This document shows positions 36,510-47,648 of a DNA stretch of 64,000 nucleotides, one piece after another. The DNA lies in contig CACRXP010000015.1 of the NCBI GenBank assembly GCA_902702965.1, forward strand, positions 2,511,448-2,575,447. The letters are read 5' to 3'. A program made the translations under genes and the position numbers. Numbering within the stretch: position 1 is the stretch's first letter; every line of letters begins with the position of its first letter. Source of the stretch: Spirometra erinaceieuropaei (lineage: Eukaryota; Platyhelminthes; Cestoda; Diphyllobothriidea; Diphyllobothriidae). The notes beneath the pieces are model-generated. The model did no database searches. It saw nothing but the letters and a program-made list of their open reading frames with translations, and had not been told where the DNA came from.

Positions 36510-36990
36510 ACCGTCATGATAGGGGGCGCTCACTGATCGTTCTTACAGAACTCACTCGTTCCGTTGTGCCTTACGGGCTCTCTCTCTCTCTCGAGCCCAA
36601 CCAGCAGCCGAACAGCGGCGCATGATATAGGCAGTATGTTATTACCCACAAAGACAAGGGAGACTTGAATGGCCATTTCTGGCTTATTAACCGTCGTCAG
36701 TCAGTCATACCCAACCCCGAAGTGTGGAACACCTGGGGCTCGATCGGTGAGCCCCCCTCTACCATTGTATATTCCCGATCGAAACCGACAGGACAACGGA
36801 CCCGTGGACCAGTGGATAGAGGCGTTCGATTTCTAACTAACGGGTTGCGGGTTCAAACCCCAGATTTTCAACACTTCGGGGTTGGGTATGACTGGCTGGC
36901 GACGGTGAATAAGCCAGAAATGGCCATTCCAGTCTCCCTTGTCTTTGTCGTTGGTAACATATTGCCAATGACCGTCATTCTGACGTCTTC
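36510..36990. repeat. Composite element: two tRNA-derived SINEs head to head
   Basis: The left arm (36650-36726) contains GACAAGGGAGACTTGAATGG, GGCTTATTAACCGTCG and CATACCCAACCCCGAAGTGT. The right arm (36869-36951) is its inverse, with ACACTTCGGGGTTGGGTATG, GGCGACGGTGAATAAGCC and CAGTCTCCCTTGTCTTTGTC. Inside the right half is a tRNA-like stretch with an A-box-like TGGACCAGTGGATAG (about 36804-36818) and a near-perfect B box (GGGTTCAAACCCC, 36849-36861). The left half has an inverted B-box remnant (GGGGCTCGATC). A head segment (GGGCGCTCACTGATCG, near 36524) and a middle segment (CTACCATTGTA followed by CCCGATCG) are shared with 60.44-60.86 kb, so the whole structure repeats as a unit. Confidence 0.75.
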
Positions 36991-37444
36991 GTATTCACCG
37001 TGGCGGCTTTTGAGTGTATTCTGGTCTCCCGCCTCGTCTTTAAGTGCTCAACCTTGAAGGCCATTCATATGTGGCTCCTTAAGGGATCAGCATGTTTAGC
37101 ATTTTGAACACAGATAGCTCTTAGTCCCAATGATGACTTTTCAGCCGCCAGATGTTTTTGAAGTGAATTCAAGCGTTTTGCGTACTACGGCGTTTTTGGG
37201 TGGTCAGTGAGAGAAACTTAAGTTCCGAGCGGTACCACACCAGGAAATGTGAGCCCTCCAAACTCTTACGCCCCAAAACTGCTGAGAAGAAGAAGTGTAC
37301 TTTGTCTTCAAATCTAGGCAAGACTCAAAATTTTTACTAACCAAATATGCAAGAAGAAAACTAGGGTGAGAAGGCAAGAGAATAACAACAAAAAACAAAA
37401 AAAGTAAGAGACCGCCTTTGGGAGGTAGTAATTCGTTTTCAGAA

Positions 37445-40400
37445 TCATCTCCGGCCATGACAGGAACAGGGGGCTGGCAGACCAAACATTCCATTCGCGC
37501 CCATTGACATCGGCATAAGCACCCAAACCGTTTGTCCGTTTCCATTCTGCGGTGGCGGAGCCAGTGGACGGATTCGGGGACAGGGGTGACGCGCGGCAAG
37601 GAGACATTCGCCTACACTGCACTGACACCTTGCAATGCCGTTTAGACCCAGCTGCCGCTGTTGGCCAAAGCCCTGGGGGCCCTGTGGCTGGGCGTCCAAG
37701 GCGCATTCTACGGTTGTTCTGTTGCCATGACTTGCCAAAGAGTTCTCCGGTGTGTTGACTACCACTGTCTGCTCAGCACACTCCGGTGTACTCACTGGAG
37801 GCGTCCTCCGCTCGCTTTGACCAATGATAAAGCGTGATTGTGTTGTCGGATCTCCGGGACTTGCGTTTTGGTACCTCTGCCCTGACCACCCGTCTTTGCC
37901 CTCCTCAGGTGGTGGACAGGGGGGCTTCCAGGGCCTGGTAGAGTCACACTGTTCTGTCAAGTCCGTCACTGGGGAATGGAAGGCTGGCTGATTCAACCTC
38001 GCCCTGGCTGCCGTCGCGTTAACAGGACTCAGTCGCGGACCTTGCGATTTAACTTCCGCCGTGTGCGTGGGTGCCTCTAGCCCCGGGCAGGACAGCCCAT
38101 TCTCAGCGGGCGCGGCCAGACTGAAGGGCAAAGAACGACTGCGTGTGTACTCAAAGGGTTGCGCGGACTCTGGTCTGCGACCGTCATCACCCACGTACGC
38201 ACTGGCTAGTCTTAGGCTACTCTGCTCGGAGGCTGTGGACAACATCTTCCCGCCGGGAGTCACACTTTCAGCTTGATCAGACGGTTGCTTTTTACGACGA
38301 GAAAAGCAGGAACGTTTCTCTCCGGGCTGGACTTCCTCGGGAACTTTGGCATCTCTTCCTGCTAGGGACTTTGAGGCAGTCTCCTCTTCTGCCTGATCCG
38401 ATGGTTGCTTTTTACGACAAGAAAAGCAGGAACGCTTCCCTCTGGACTGGCCCTCCCCAGGAACTTCGGTGGCGTCAGTGTTGGTTGGGATTTTGCCATC
38501 TGTTCCCGCCGCTAGGGGCTTTGAGGCAGTCTCGTTTTCTGCCTGATTTGATGGTTGCTTTTTGCAGCAAGAAAACCAGGAACGCTTCTGTCCGGGCTGG
38601 CCCTCCGCAGGGGCGCCTTCGTTAGTCGAGGCTTCTGCGTCCTGGCCCTCCTTGTCAGCAGGCTTGCGTTTTCGTTTACAGCAACAACATTTGCCGCCAG
38701 CTGCATCCTCCTCCTCCTTCTCATCCTTCTGCTGCTCATCGAGACGTGATACTGTATCACTTCTGCTTCTGGAGGCAGACAATGCAGACATAGTAGATAG
38801 AGCTGCCGTCTCGGATCTGGACTTCTCGCTATGTTCTATGGCATCAACAGCCGGGGCCTGAACAGTCGGCCGGTGTGAAGCCGCATTCGCCATTGCCACG
38901 GTAACGGCACTCATTCTTTCACCGTGGAATTGGATTTCTACTGTGTGAGTGGGAGCTTCGGTCCCGACACCTGCTAGGACCGTCTGGGAAGTCACACCGG
39001 GCGGTGTGAATGCAGCACCAGAGGGCGCAAATGAAGCTGCAGTGTTAGGTTCGTCACTGTGTTGTGGGAAATCACTGACTGACCTACGCACAATCGGCTG
39101 GTTTGAAGTCCCGTTCGCCTCTGACACGGCAACGGCACTCATTCGTGGACCTTGGAATTGAATTTCTACCGTGTGACTGGGGGCCTCCATCCCAGCGTCG
39201 GCCAGCATGTTTTGAGAAGTCACAACGGGTGGCGTACATTCAACACCAGAGGGCGCAGATGTAGTCCCAACGCCGGAAGGTACAACCTGTTCTGCTTGTG
39301 TTGGCTGTATCGTTGTCAATTGGTCGGGATTTGGACACATAAAAGCTCTGCAGTGTAGCGGACACATTCTGCACTCATTTCCCACAACCACCTGTCCGCT
39401 ACGGTTGGGGCAAAGGGGGTTCACAGGTGTCTCATGGGTCCCTCCGAATGATACAGGAGGCGTATTCAGTTGACAGGGGACGGGCGTGCATGGCCTAGAG
39501 GCATTGGAGACTGGCGTGGGGCACTTAGTCGCATTCGGAGCGACCGTACCTCCTACACACGACTCATGACCGCCAACCGGGCTTGATCCAGGCCTCTGCC
39601 TTCCACTGGGTCCTTGCTTATTCGCTTGGTCAGAGGCTAGGGAATTCTGGTAACTACTGACACCCTTCTGACTAGGCAGCCCAGAACTGCCCTCATTAGT
39701 TTTGGACTTAGTATTGCGCGACCTACGGCCGCCAAACAAGCTTGATCCAAATCTTTGCCTTCCACTAGACCGTCCCTTATTGACCGAATCAGAGGTTAAG
39801 GAGTCCTTGTGGCTACCAACACTCCCCTGACTAGGTGGGACAGCGAGAGCATCCTGTGGAAAGCTGTCTTCACTAGTTTCCGGTTTGGCGTTACGTTTTT
39901 TACAAAAACAGCATCCACCCGCGGCCCGGCCCCCTGTCGACGTGTTCATGGAGCTTTCGCGATACTTGGACGTACTTTCTTCGTAGTCTCCACAGACTAT
40001 TCTACCAGTTTTTTTGCCCTCTTCCTCTTGGCTTCCCGCAGGTGATGATGACACTGATATCCGAGGTTGGATGAAACTCGCTTTCGGACTACTTGGCCTT
40101 TTGATTTCAGGCACTGCGGGCTGTGTGTGTCTCTTCTTGTCGAGCTGGGGTGCGTAGTTCGTTGGGCCCTGTGGTGGCTGACAGTTTACGGCTGCTGGGC
40201 TACTCGACTGCCGACCGTCCAGTTCAGTTGATCGACAGGGTTCATAGCTGGCTGGCACCGCTATCCCTACTGGACACTGAGGGCTCATGACGCATGAGCC
40301 CATGTAAGCCTCCTGGTTTGCTGACATAAGGCCACATCTGCAGAGCCCGTCAGCCCCTGCGCAACCGCCTACCACCCCAACGGGTGAACTGACGGGGGAT

Positions 40401-41773
40401 TGATTGAGAGGGGCTCCCATGCGCGTTCCAAATTCAATTACGCTCGGCTTTCTAACGGGCACTGTTTCGCGGTTGACACCTGTAGGTTCAGAGAAGGATC
40501 CCTTTTGTCTTTGCGGCGGCTTGTCGGTCTTATCAACTGATGACATGCGATTCCGGTTTCCAACACTCCGGCGAACATTGACATTGGAAGCCGGGGTTGC
40601 TGTTTGCTTGTCTGCTGTTGAGAGAGCTGAACCCTTCCTGGACGCCTCACCTACTTCTGAGTCGAATCCCGCGGACAGGTCTTGTTCCGTCGCGTCTTCG
40701 TTTTTCTTTCTCCGACGACCACAGCAACCTCGGGGTTTGTGGTTGGATTCTGTTTCTACGTTCTCTGCCTCTGAACCTATCTCATTTGGAGCGTTTGGGC
40801 TGGTGGTAGTGCTTGTCGTTGATGCGCTTTCCGTCAATCGAGGTGAGAGCACTGTTGGTCCACCACTTCCCCGCAACGATCGTGGAGTAATGGCATTTGT
40901 ATTTTCAGTAAGCGATTGTTGGCCGGATCTGGAGTGAACTGAGGTCCCTTGGTCTTTGTCATCCGGGGAAACTTCCCGATCTCGTGCTGGGCTTGGTTGT
41001 CTGTCCTGAAGGACTTCACCTGAGTGTAGTTCCTTCCTTCTCAGAGCAATATAGTATTTAAGTTCACAACTGAGACGCATTAAGTTTTCTGAACTAGGCT
41101 CTGACTTGTCCACTAGAAGGGACTTAAGGTGCCTGTGGAATGCTGCTGCATCTATCCCTCCAGCATGCTCATTTTCCCTAGTAACTGGCTCAATCCGACC
41201 ATCGCGATCAGGGCTTAGGGAAGTTGACGCTCCTCTACCTCTCTTCCCCATCTTTAAGTAAATTGAAGACTTCTTTTTCCTTCGGCCAAACCAGTTCCAT
41301 CTTCCGTGTCCTCCCCTTCTCAAGAATTCGATATACTCACCCGACTCAATCCAACTCCTTATGCTTCTATGTGCTTTATACTGCGGCTTTGTCGGCAGGA
41401 CTTCCTCCCGCCCTGCTCCCCCATCGGCATTCCATCCGTACCGGCAGTAATTGGCACCCTGTCTGTCTTCACTGCTTGCCACGTAAACCACCTGTTCGAC
41501 TGTCTGTGTTGTGCAGTAATCCGGCTTTTCCGCTTTAGTACACATCTCGCGACCATTCGGCCTCGGATATCCTGCCGGTGTGTTGTAGGAGAAGCCATCC
41601 TCAGTTTTTGTAAAGGAGTCTGCGTGGTCGGCTTCATTGTCCATTCGCGTCCTTGCCCGTGATAGGCTCACATAAGTACTGTAACCTGCCGAAAAAACAC
41701 GATTCCACAAGGTGTCTGGGGGTCGATCCACTTCGTTGCATTTCGGCTTCTTTCCTCTCCGAGTACTCCTCAT
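37445..41773 (-). CDS. Uncharacterised ~1442-residue low-complexity protein with repeated Cys/Lys-Arg clusters
   Basis: The frame is open from TAA at 41867-41869 down to TGA at 37445-37447. I chose the ATG at 41771-41773 (A at -3). No earlier ATG exists, but CTCATCTAG upstream could be an acceptor, so it may be an internal or last exon. Residues from that ATG: a basic patch (WNWFGRRKKK, 159-168); Cys clusters next to Lys/Arg at about 350, 621-627, 1029-1037 and 1069-1072; three KRSxFS repeats (1063, 1113, 1153) each followed by KKQPSxQAE; three EAPxHT repeats (863, 939, 1233), mostly continuing VEIQFQGPRMSAV-like; a 53-residue repeat (658, 711) around GRQRxGSS; and Cys-rich segments at 471-500, 801-814 and the C-terminus (CSCHGRR). 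No signal peptide or membrane helix is seen. The clusters resemble sites that could be palmitoylated or bind metal (inference). No known family is recognised. Confidence 0.8.
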   Translation of the reverse strand: MRSTRRGKKPKCNEVDRPPDTLWNRVFSAGYSTYVSLSRARTRMDNEADHADSFTKTEDGFSYNTPAGYPRPNGREMCTKAEKPDYCTTQTVEQVVYVASSEDRQGANYCRYGWNADGGAGREEVLPTKPQYKAHRSIRSWIESGEYIEFLRRGGHGRWNWFGRRKKKSSIYLKMGKRGRGASTSLSPDRDGRIEPVTRENEHAGGIDAAAFHRHLKSLLVDKSEPSSENLMRLSCELKYYIALRRKELHSGEVLQDRQPSPARDREVSPDDKDQGTSVHSRSGQQSLTENTNAITPRSLRGSGGPTVLSPRLTESASTTSTTTSPNAPNEIGSEAENVETESNHKPRGCCGRRRKKNEDATEQDLSAGFDSEVGEASRKGSALSTADKQTATPASNVNVRRSVGNRNRMSSVDKTDKPPQRQKGSFSEPTGVNRETVPVRKPSVIEFGTRMGAPLNQSPVSSPVGVVGGCAGADGLCRCGLMSANQEAYMGSCVMSPQCPVGIAVPASYEPCRSTELDGRQSSSPAAVNCQPPQGPTNYAPQLDKKRHTQPAVPEIKRPSSPKASFIQPRISVSSSPAGSQEEEGKKTGRIVCGDYEESTSKYRESSMNTSTGGRAAGGCCFCKKRNAKPETSEDSFPQDALAVPPSQGSVGSHKDSLTSDSVNKGRSSGRQRFGSSLFGGRRSRNTKSKTNEGSSGLPSQKGVSSYQNSLASDQANKQGPSGRQRPGSSPVGGHESCVGGTVAPNATKCPTPVSNASRPCTPVPCQLNTPPVSFGGTHETPVNPLCPNRSGQVVVGNECRMCPLHCRAFMCPNPDQLTTIQPTQAEQVVPSGVGTTSAPSGVECTPPVVTSQNMLADAGMEAPSHTVEIQFQGPRMSAVAVSEANGTSNQPIVRRSVSDFPQHSDEPNTAASFAPSGAAFTPPGVTSQTVLAGVGTEAPTHTVEIQFHGERMSAVTVAMANAASHRPTVQAPAVDAIEHSEKSRSETAALSTMSALSASRSRSDTVSRLDEQQKDEKEEEDAAGGKCCCCKRKRKPADKEGQDAEASTNEGAPAEGQPGQKRSWFSCCKKQPSNQAENETASKPLAAGTDGKIPTNTDATEVPGEGQSRGKRSCFSCRKKQPSDQAEEETASKSLAGRDAKVPEEVQPGEKRSCFSRRKKQPSDQAESVTPGGKMLSTASEQSSLRLASAYVGDDGRRPESAQPFEYTRSRSLPFSLAAPAENGLSCPGLEAPTHTAEVKSQGPRLSPVNATAARARLNQPAFHSPVTDLTEQCDSTRPWKPPCPPPEEGKDGWSGQRYQNASPGDPTTQSRFIIGQSERRTPPVSTPECAEQTVVVNTPENSLASHGNRTTVECALDAQPQGPQGFGQQRQLGLNGIARCQCSVGECLLAARHPCPRIRPLAPPPQNGNGQTVWVLMPMSMGANGMFGLPAPCSCHGRR

Positions 41774-42041
41774 GATTTCCGGAAGTCCATGTGTTTCGTA
41801 GCTAGATGAGGTAATTGTGCGGATTTTTTTCACTGATCGATTTGTCCATACGTTTGTCTGCCCAGCTTAACCCATATCAAGCATCCTTATCTCCCGTTAT
41901 GACATATTTGCAGCCTCATAGAACGAATGTGTCCTTTATTGATTCTTGTCGAGCGCGCCCTCGTAAAGCCCCGCCACGTGCGCTGGCGGGCGAACGTGGT
42001 TTTCTTGTAAGTCGGCCGTCGTTGAAATGTAAACCTACATA

Positions 42042-42987
42042 CAGTAGGTGGTCTAACTCATGAAATATCAACAGAAGTTCCGAAATGCGTTTCCGTTTCG
42101 GAAAAATTAATTAAATAGGGTTGTAAAACTAGTCAGCCTACAACAAAATTCTATAATTATTCAGTTACCTCGGAATGCCGGCTTTCGAAGGAACTTCCTC
42201 CTGACTGCATGCAAAAAGTATATTCTGTAAAAAATGCCTACTTGAGGAGCATACATTCTTTCTCATTGATGTTCGATGCCCTTAGAGATTGAATAATATT
42301 TCATGGAAAACATGCATGCTCATTCAGTAGAAAATTACGTCTTCTTTCAATTTTATACTCGAAGGTAGGGTATAATTCGGTTTGAAGAAAGTTTCTAATT
42401 GTGAGATTTTTAAATACCATGAGACAGCTCTTCATAAAACGTCATGTCTCTGCATTTACCAATGTGGCTTGTAAAGTTAGCAACGTGGCTCAAATTCACT
42501 GCTCAATCTTATGAACCCTGTATGGTCTTCCTTTAGTATCGTAGAGAAATGTATGGTTTTCCGTACGCGGAAAATATACGGCTTGTAATCTGGGAACCTC
42601 GAATGAAAGTGTAACGGCAGGTTGGGCTCGAATTTATTCAGGAAAAGTTTTATAAAACCAAATTATAACCTTTCTTCTAGTGTAAAATTCAAAGAAGACG
42701 CAATTGTCTTCTGGATGAACAAAAGAATGAATATTTTTATGCATGTTTTTCATGAAATATAATAGTATCTTTAAAGGCATCGAAAATCAATGAGAAAAAT
42801 GCGCGTCAATTAAGTAGCCATTTTTTGTGGAGTATGGTTTTCGAAAGCCGGCGTCTGAAGGTAACTGAATTATTATAGAATTATGCTGTTCGGTGATTGG
42901 TTTTACAACCCTACTTAATTAATCCTTTCAAAACGGAAACGCATTTCGGAATTTCTATCGACATTTCATGAGCTAGCCCATTTACTG
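42042..42987. mobile_element. Foldback/MITE-type element, copy 2 (946 bp)
   Basis: It starts at CAGTAGGTGGTCTAA after TA (42040-42041) and ends TTAGCC-like sequence through TTTACTG, followed by CA (a mutated TA). The arms pair as in copy 1: GGGTTGTAAAAC near 42120 with GTTTTACAACCC near 42900, and TTCATGGAAAACATGC near 42300 with its inverse near 42750. The non-palindromic core, including GTACGCGGAAAAT, matches copy 1. There is no transposase frame. Its end lies about 270 bases upstream of the chosen ATG of the large minus-strand gene. Confidence 0.85.
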
Positions 42988-44439
42988 CAGGTGGAATTTC
43001 ATGATAGTCGTGTCCTTTATGTTTGCGCGCTTATTATTTCGGTTCATTTCTAGCTGGAACTGTAGACTTGCGGTCCAGGGAGCCTAGAGAAGGAGCTTGC
43101 TTTTTGTAGGTTCTAAGGACGCGAAAGTGGCCACTGAAATCCTCCAAGGGTGGTATTAATCTATGCAGTCTCTGGGGGTGCTCTCCTAGACCGCACTTCC
43201 TGAACACTTCACTGCAACGCTAAGCATTATCGCTTTGCATGATGAGAAATCCCTGCAAGGGTAAAGTATACGCGCAGGGTTAGGGAAGAATATGCAGAAC
43301 TGCCTGCATTATTTTTAAAAGTGGGTGTTTTTGGATAGCGTTTTTGGTCGGCCCTCCATCGGCAGGATGACATTCGCTAACCTGTACGGCCCAAGGAGCC
43401 AGCATCGTTCAAACGTCAACATTGGTTCACTGTTCTGCACTCCGACACGTAATTCTTTAATGAGAGGAAAGCTCATTTTTACGAAATTTTGGCATCACGG
43501 GGAGCAGTCGCATAGCAAAAAAGATACTATAAATGTCGTTAACTGGAAAGCACACTTCGGCCATTAAAGCAGGAGTGTTAAAACGCTGGTGAATTTGCTA
43601 AACTACAGTTGGCATTTTCTTATCTCGTGAATCTTCTTAATCCCTGACGAACCCCCCCCCCCGCCTAATTGCTCGTCCTCGATCGTCTATTGGATTGCAT
43701 AAACTGAATTCGTCTAGGCCACTGCGGCAAAGCATCCTCGCCCGGTCCATGAATCCTTTGTATTATAACAGGCAAGCAAATGGCAGCTTCCAGGGCCAAA
43801 AAATGACAAGTAGCTTACCAAAGGGGGGATACTGAACCACCAATTTCTGACCCACAGGCCTCTGGCAGACATGGCACAAAACGCCGAGACCTAAACACAG
43901 GTTAGCGACTTCGAGGCGAACCAGACATAATGCTGTCTATCATACAGCCACAGGCCTGGATTATATCGTCTGCTATCGACCCATTATCTTAGGGGGGGCG
44001 GGGATTGCGGGGAGTAAGAACTCACCCTCTCCGCTATTTTGTGTTCAGGCTGCTGAGGCGTCGGAGGTCAACGCTCTATGTTACTTATCAAGCATAGAGG
44101 CGACTGGCAACCGTCGTTGAAAGTGAGCATCAGTGTCCTATTTCCTTGACGCCTGTCAGCTAACCTTCTCCGATGATCCATGGCTCGTCCCTGTATGACA
44201 GTCGGGTCTCGGGGCATAATTAAGTGGCCTTCTGTTCTGAAAATATCTCTGATTAGTCATCAGTCTCCCCGTGTGTGCCAAGGCCGAAGATTAAACAACT
44301 GCGACGGCTTCACGCCTACCATTTCCAAGTAGGCATCTTTGGGTTTACAGGCTGCCGCTAAGTATCTGACAAGGCCCACTGATTCCCTGGTGCTAAACGC
44401 TGGGTCAGACCTTATTCTTTTGCAATTCGGCTTTTGTAA
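42988..44439. other. No supported gene
   Basis: One 80-codon plus frame (43325-43567) has no splice support. There is an 11-C run at 43652-43662. Nothing else is seen. Confidence 0.4.
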
Positions 44440-44600
44440 GCACCATGGTTCATCAATACGCAGTGGCTGACGAAGGTCGCTAATCCGTCTTCGCGTACCG
44501 TACGCGTCCCGGGTTTTAAGGTTTCAGACAGAGAGGTGCGGTATGAAGGAACCGTTGCAATCTAACCCACAATCCAGGGGTCTATTGAGATATTCTGTCC
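44440..44600 (+). repeat. R1 fragment
   Basis: Has a degraded CTTCGCGTACCGTACGCG block and the shared downstream segment GGAACCGTTGCAATCTAACC, as at 25.0 and 35.4 kb. Confidence 0.5.
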
Positions 44601-45330
44601 GTTTATAACTCCGGAAGACAGGATAGTTGAGCGGTTTTTTTTAATTGTAAACCACGCTCGTTCAATTATAGTGGGGGCCCCATTCTTTCACTCATCTGCA
44701 ACTGGCCTGCGCGGATGCTGCCTATTTGGAATAGGATGATGCGCGGTTGCTGATGTGGCCGTTCTAAAACGTGCAGGGGGCGAGTTTAGAGCTTGCATAC
44801 AGGACAGGTGCCCTAATGCTCCCAGAAAGAAGGAGCCACTAACGTCTGACTCTCATGACAGAGGCCAACCTGGTTATCCAATCAGATTTCAACCTTCGAA
44901 GCCATGTTTTTAAGGCGCTCTGAGAGATTCAAACTCATTATGTGCGCGTGCTGCCGTAGTAATGCATGCGGACGTGCGTCGTGAGAACATGCGGCTATGA
45001 TGGTGGTCTAACTTAAAAGTCACACTGTCAGTTTCGGGACCCATCACAGCTATCACAGGCAGGGGGACAAAACTGAGAGCACGGTGACATCTTCAAGGTT
45101 TCCATGAAATACCTCGCATTAGTCCCAGCGAATAGGTGTACATGACGGGCTGCCGTGAGAACTGAAACCATACCCTGGTGACTTGGAAGAGGTGGAGAGA
45201 AGGAGAGATCAGTATACTGAGGAATGACATTGTCGACGCCCAGTTTCCTTCCTACCAACACACATGAACGCTTCCTTGGGGATCACCGACCTTGTCGCAA
45301 CAGCACCGACTACAGCGAAAGTAACAGTGT
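44601..45330. other. No supported gene
   Basis: Only short frames, the longest 77 codons minus at 45028-45261, without motifs. Confidence 0.4.
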
Positions 45331-45334
45331 AGCA

Positions 45335-46160
45335 CTTCAGAGGAAGATGTGATCACTGGAACAAGAATTTTGCTGGCCCGACGTTTCGATTCTCACTCGA
45401 ACCCATCAGTCGCAGGAAGCGTAGCGGCGGCACAAAGACTGCAGTATTTATAGTACGTAGCTGCCGCTGGGCCACATGCATGCTGTAATTAGCGGCTCTT
45501 GTGATCACCGCTGTTGGTCGTAATTAAGGCGATGATGGCTCGTCAATCCACGTACGAGTCGTTAATTGCCGCAATTTCATCATCCGTATTGGAAGTTGAT
45601 GTGATGATTACTGGGCGATTTGGCCTGCTGTCAGGGGGATTGTTGCTCGCCCGCGCCCTCCCCACGTGAATGATTCCCCAGATCAGGGAATGTCTCAGCA
45701 CTGAATATGGTACCCGGAAGTCTTTGTGCTTGTTGATGGATTGCGGGCCGGAGAACCATGATTCGAGCAGTTCGGAGGTCACGCAGTTGTCAGTTCTTGC
45801 GAAGATTTCGTCATCTTCAAACGCCAAATTGGACCAGTTTCCGTGAAATGAGCTGCTGTCTGAGAGATGGCGGCTTTCATTCTCACCGCTACTGCGTGTT
45901 CAGCCATGCGCGTCCGGAGTAATCTCTCTGTTTCTCCGACGTAATTGCCTTGTCCGCAATTGCACCAGATCCGGTAAACAACACCACGCAGATTCAACCT
46001 TCTTAACCAGTTGGACTTCAATTCCGAGAACTTGCCGCACCATCAATATACCGCAGCATCTCTCACGAACTTGTAGTGCTCGTGGCGCCTGGTTGGTGCG
46101 CAACAATTGTGGATCATGAGAAACCCGCACCCATGCAGATGTCTTCAAAGCGCGATTCAC
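45335..46160 (-). mobile_element. Penelope-like retroelement, 3' part (GIY-YIG domain and tail)
   Basis: The minus frame at 45779-46021 carries a well kept GIY-YIG start (VVYRIWCNCG, then NYVGETERLLRTRMAEH). A one-frame shift leads into 45543-45827, with DDEIFARTDN, LLESWFSGPQSINKH and a C-terminus with DDEIAAIN. After the stop, an untranslated part with TATAAATACTGCAG leads to the tail at 45345-45415: CTGATGG, then GGTTCGAGTGAGAATC, GAAACGTC and TTGTTCCAGTGATCACATCT. The RT part upstream is missing. At least one frameshift separates the two halves, so the copy is inactive. Confidence 0.85.
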
Positions 46161-46469
46161 GTTTCACCGTCTACCCCAGCTCCGTTCCCACTCTCCATCT
46201 TGCTTTTTTCCTGCCATCACAGGACACATATTTGCAGTGTTTGCTTACTCCACGTCCCCAGCCTTGATTCTGTCTAGGTTCAATTGATAGATATCCAGAC
46301 AGGGATCTGATAGCACGTGATGGCGCACTCTGCAGTCGCCTAATTTTGGAACTTTGTGCGGACCTTTAGTTTAGTCTTCGAGCTTCCCTTTCCAACCTTC
46401 CGATGTAGTTTCATAGCTACGATCAGTTGCAATTGATGAGCACTGACCGCGTAGGCAGCGGGTTTTAAT

Positions 46470-46665
46470 GACCGTTTCGGACTTATTAGCTGTCGCTAGG
46501 CAGCCATGCGTCGACCTCCAGGTGTAGGCGGACAGATATCCGAACTCTGGTCCAGTTGGTAGCTTCGCACCCGCTTGCAACGCACGGGGACTTGAATCGG
46601 ATTGCACATATGACGCCGTCCATTCGCACCGAGCGGGCGGATTGCCTGCAGCCCCCCGTTTGAGG
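46470..46665 (-). repeat. SINE copy (single, minus strand)
   Basis: On the minus strand a B-box-like CGATTCAAGTCCC is followed by the terminal block CTAGCGACAGCTAATAAGTC, then GAAACGGTCATT, matching the 3' arm of the composite SINE. The head part is diverged. Confidence 0.5.
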
Positions 46666-46963
46666 GGGTAGCACCATTTAAGCGCCGTTTTCAACAATGG
46701 CTTTAATAAAATTAGGTTCACGTGCACCTCATCCTCTCTGTAGCATTTTGTGCTTGATGATTATTAAAAAGTGAAAGAAAAATGATCGGCCGGCCTACCT
46801 CCCATGCGAGAACTGAATTTTTCGGTGCTGCCTATTCTGCCGAATCTTACCGTTTAGCCAAATGTGTTATCCGTCAAGATTTTTCTCTTTCCGGCACCTC
46901 CTCTAGGTCTCCTTTTGATTTTAACTCCACTTAAAGTCAATTTCAATTACAGTTCGAGCTCCT

Positions 46964-47045
46964 NNNNNNNNNNNNNNNNNNNNNNNNNNNNNNNNNNNNN
47001 NNNNNNNNNNNNNNNNNNNNNNNNNNNNNNNNNNNNNNNNNNNNN
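46964..47045. other. Assembly gap (82 N)
   Basis: A run of 82 N. Frames reading across it are not evidence of coding. Confidence 1.
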
Positions 47046-47648
47046 AATACTCTTTTAAAACGGAATAACGGCCACTGGGTCTTCAAAGGAACCTCAGTAT
47101 TAAGTCGTATTTTACTCTAAAAGTGGGTTGACTTGAAGTATCAGTCCTAAATGACATTGAGAAAGCTTTACACATCAGTAGTACTTAGTATTATTTTCTC
47201 AGTCTTCTTATCTACAGTTTAAACGAGCACAAATGTTATGTGCAGATAAGTGCATGAACCTGTCTCTCGGTGTGTTTACTTAATCCGAGATAAGGACTAT
47301 CTTATAAGTAGTGTAAACTCTAAAAAATAAAACCGAAAAAGAGAATGGAAACCGTGGGGGACGTATCAGACCTGCTGACCCTCGTCAGCCGATCATTCTG
47401 CGCACCAGGTCAGGGCGACGCAGTGAACAGATGTTGTCAAAAAAGTCACTAAGTATGCTCTTATGTGCTCATGTGTCTATATGCCTCTCAGTTTCTTAGC
47501 CTACATAAAGGTCTATCCGTCTTAACGGCTTCGATGTCACCGAAACAAACATCGTGGTCCGTAGCGTTTTTGTTGTATTTCAAACCATAAATCATTGGTT
47601 GCCCCCTTCCCCACTGTATAAAAAACTGTGAACTACAGTTATCACACC

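Noticed and set aside
36800..36862. Functional tRNA gene at the strong B box
   Set aside because: It lies inside a composite SINE that is repeated elsewhere, and there is no full cloverleaf.
38061..40937. Plus-strand open frames of up to 177 codons opposite the large gene
   Set aside because: Shadows favoured by the codon composition of the sense frame; no motif.
41774..41833. Extending the large gene to a GTG start at 41833
   Set aside because: Non-ATG starts are not a reasonable default in a eukaryote; the first in-frame ATG is at 41773. The upstream open part could still be an exon entered by splicing.
46864..47058. Open frame across the N run
   Set aside because: Contains unknown bases; not evidence of coding.
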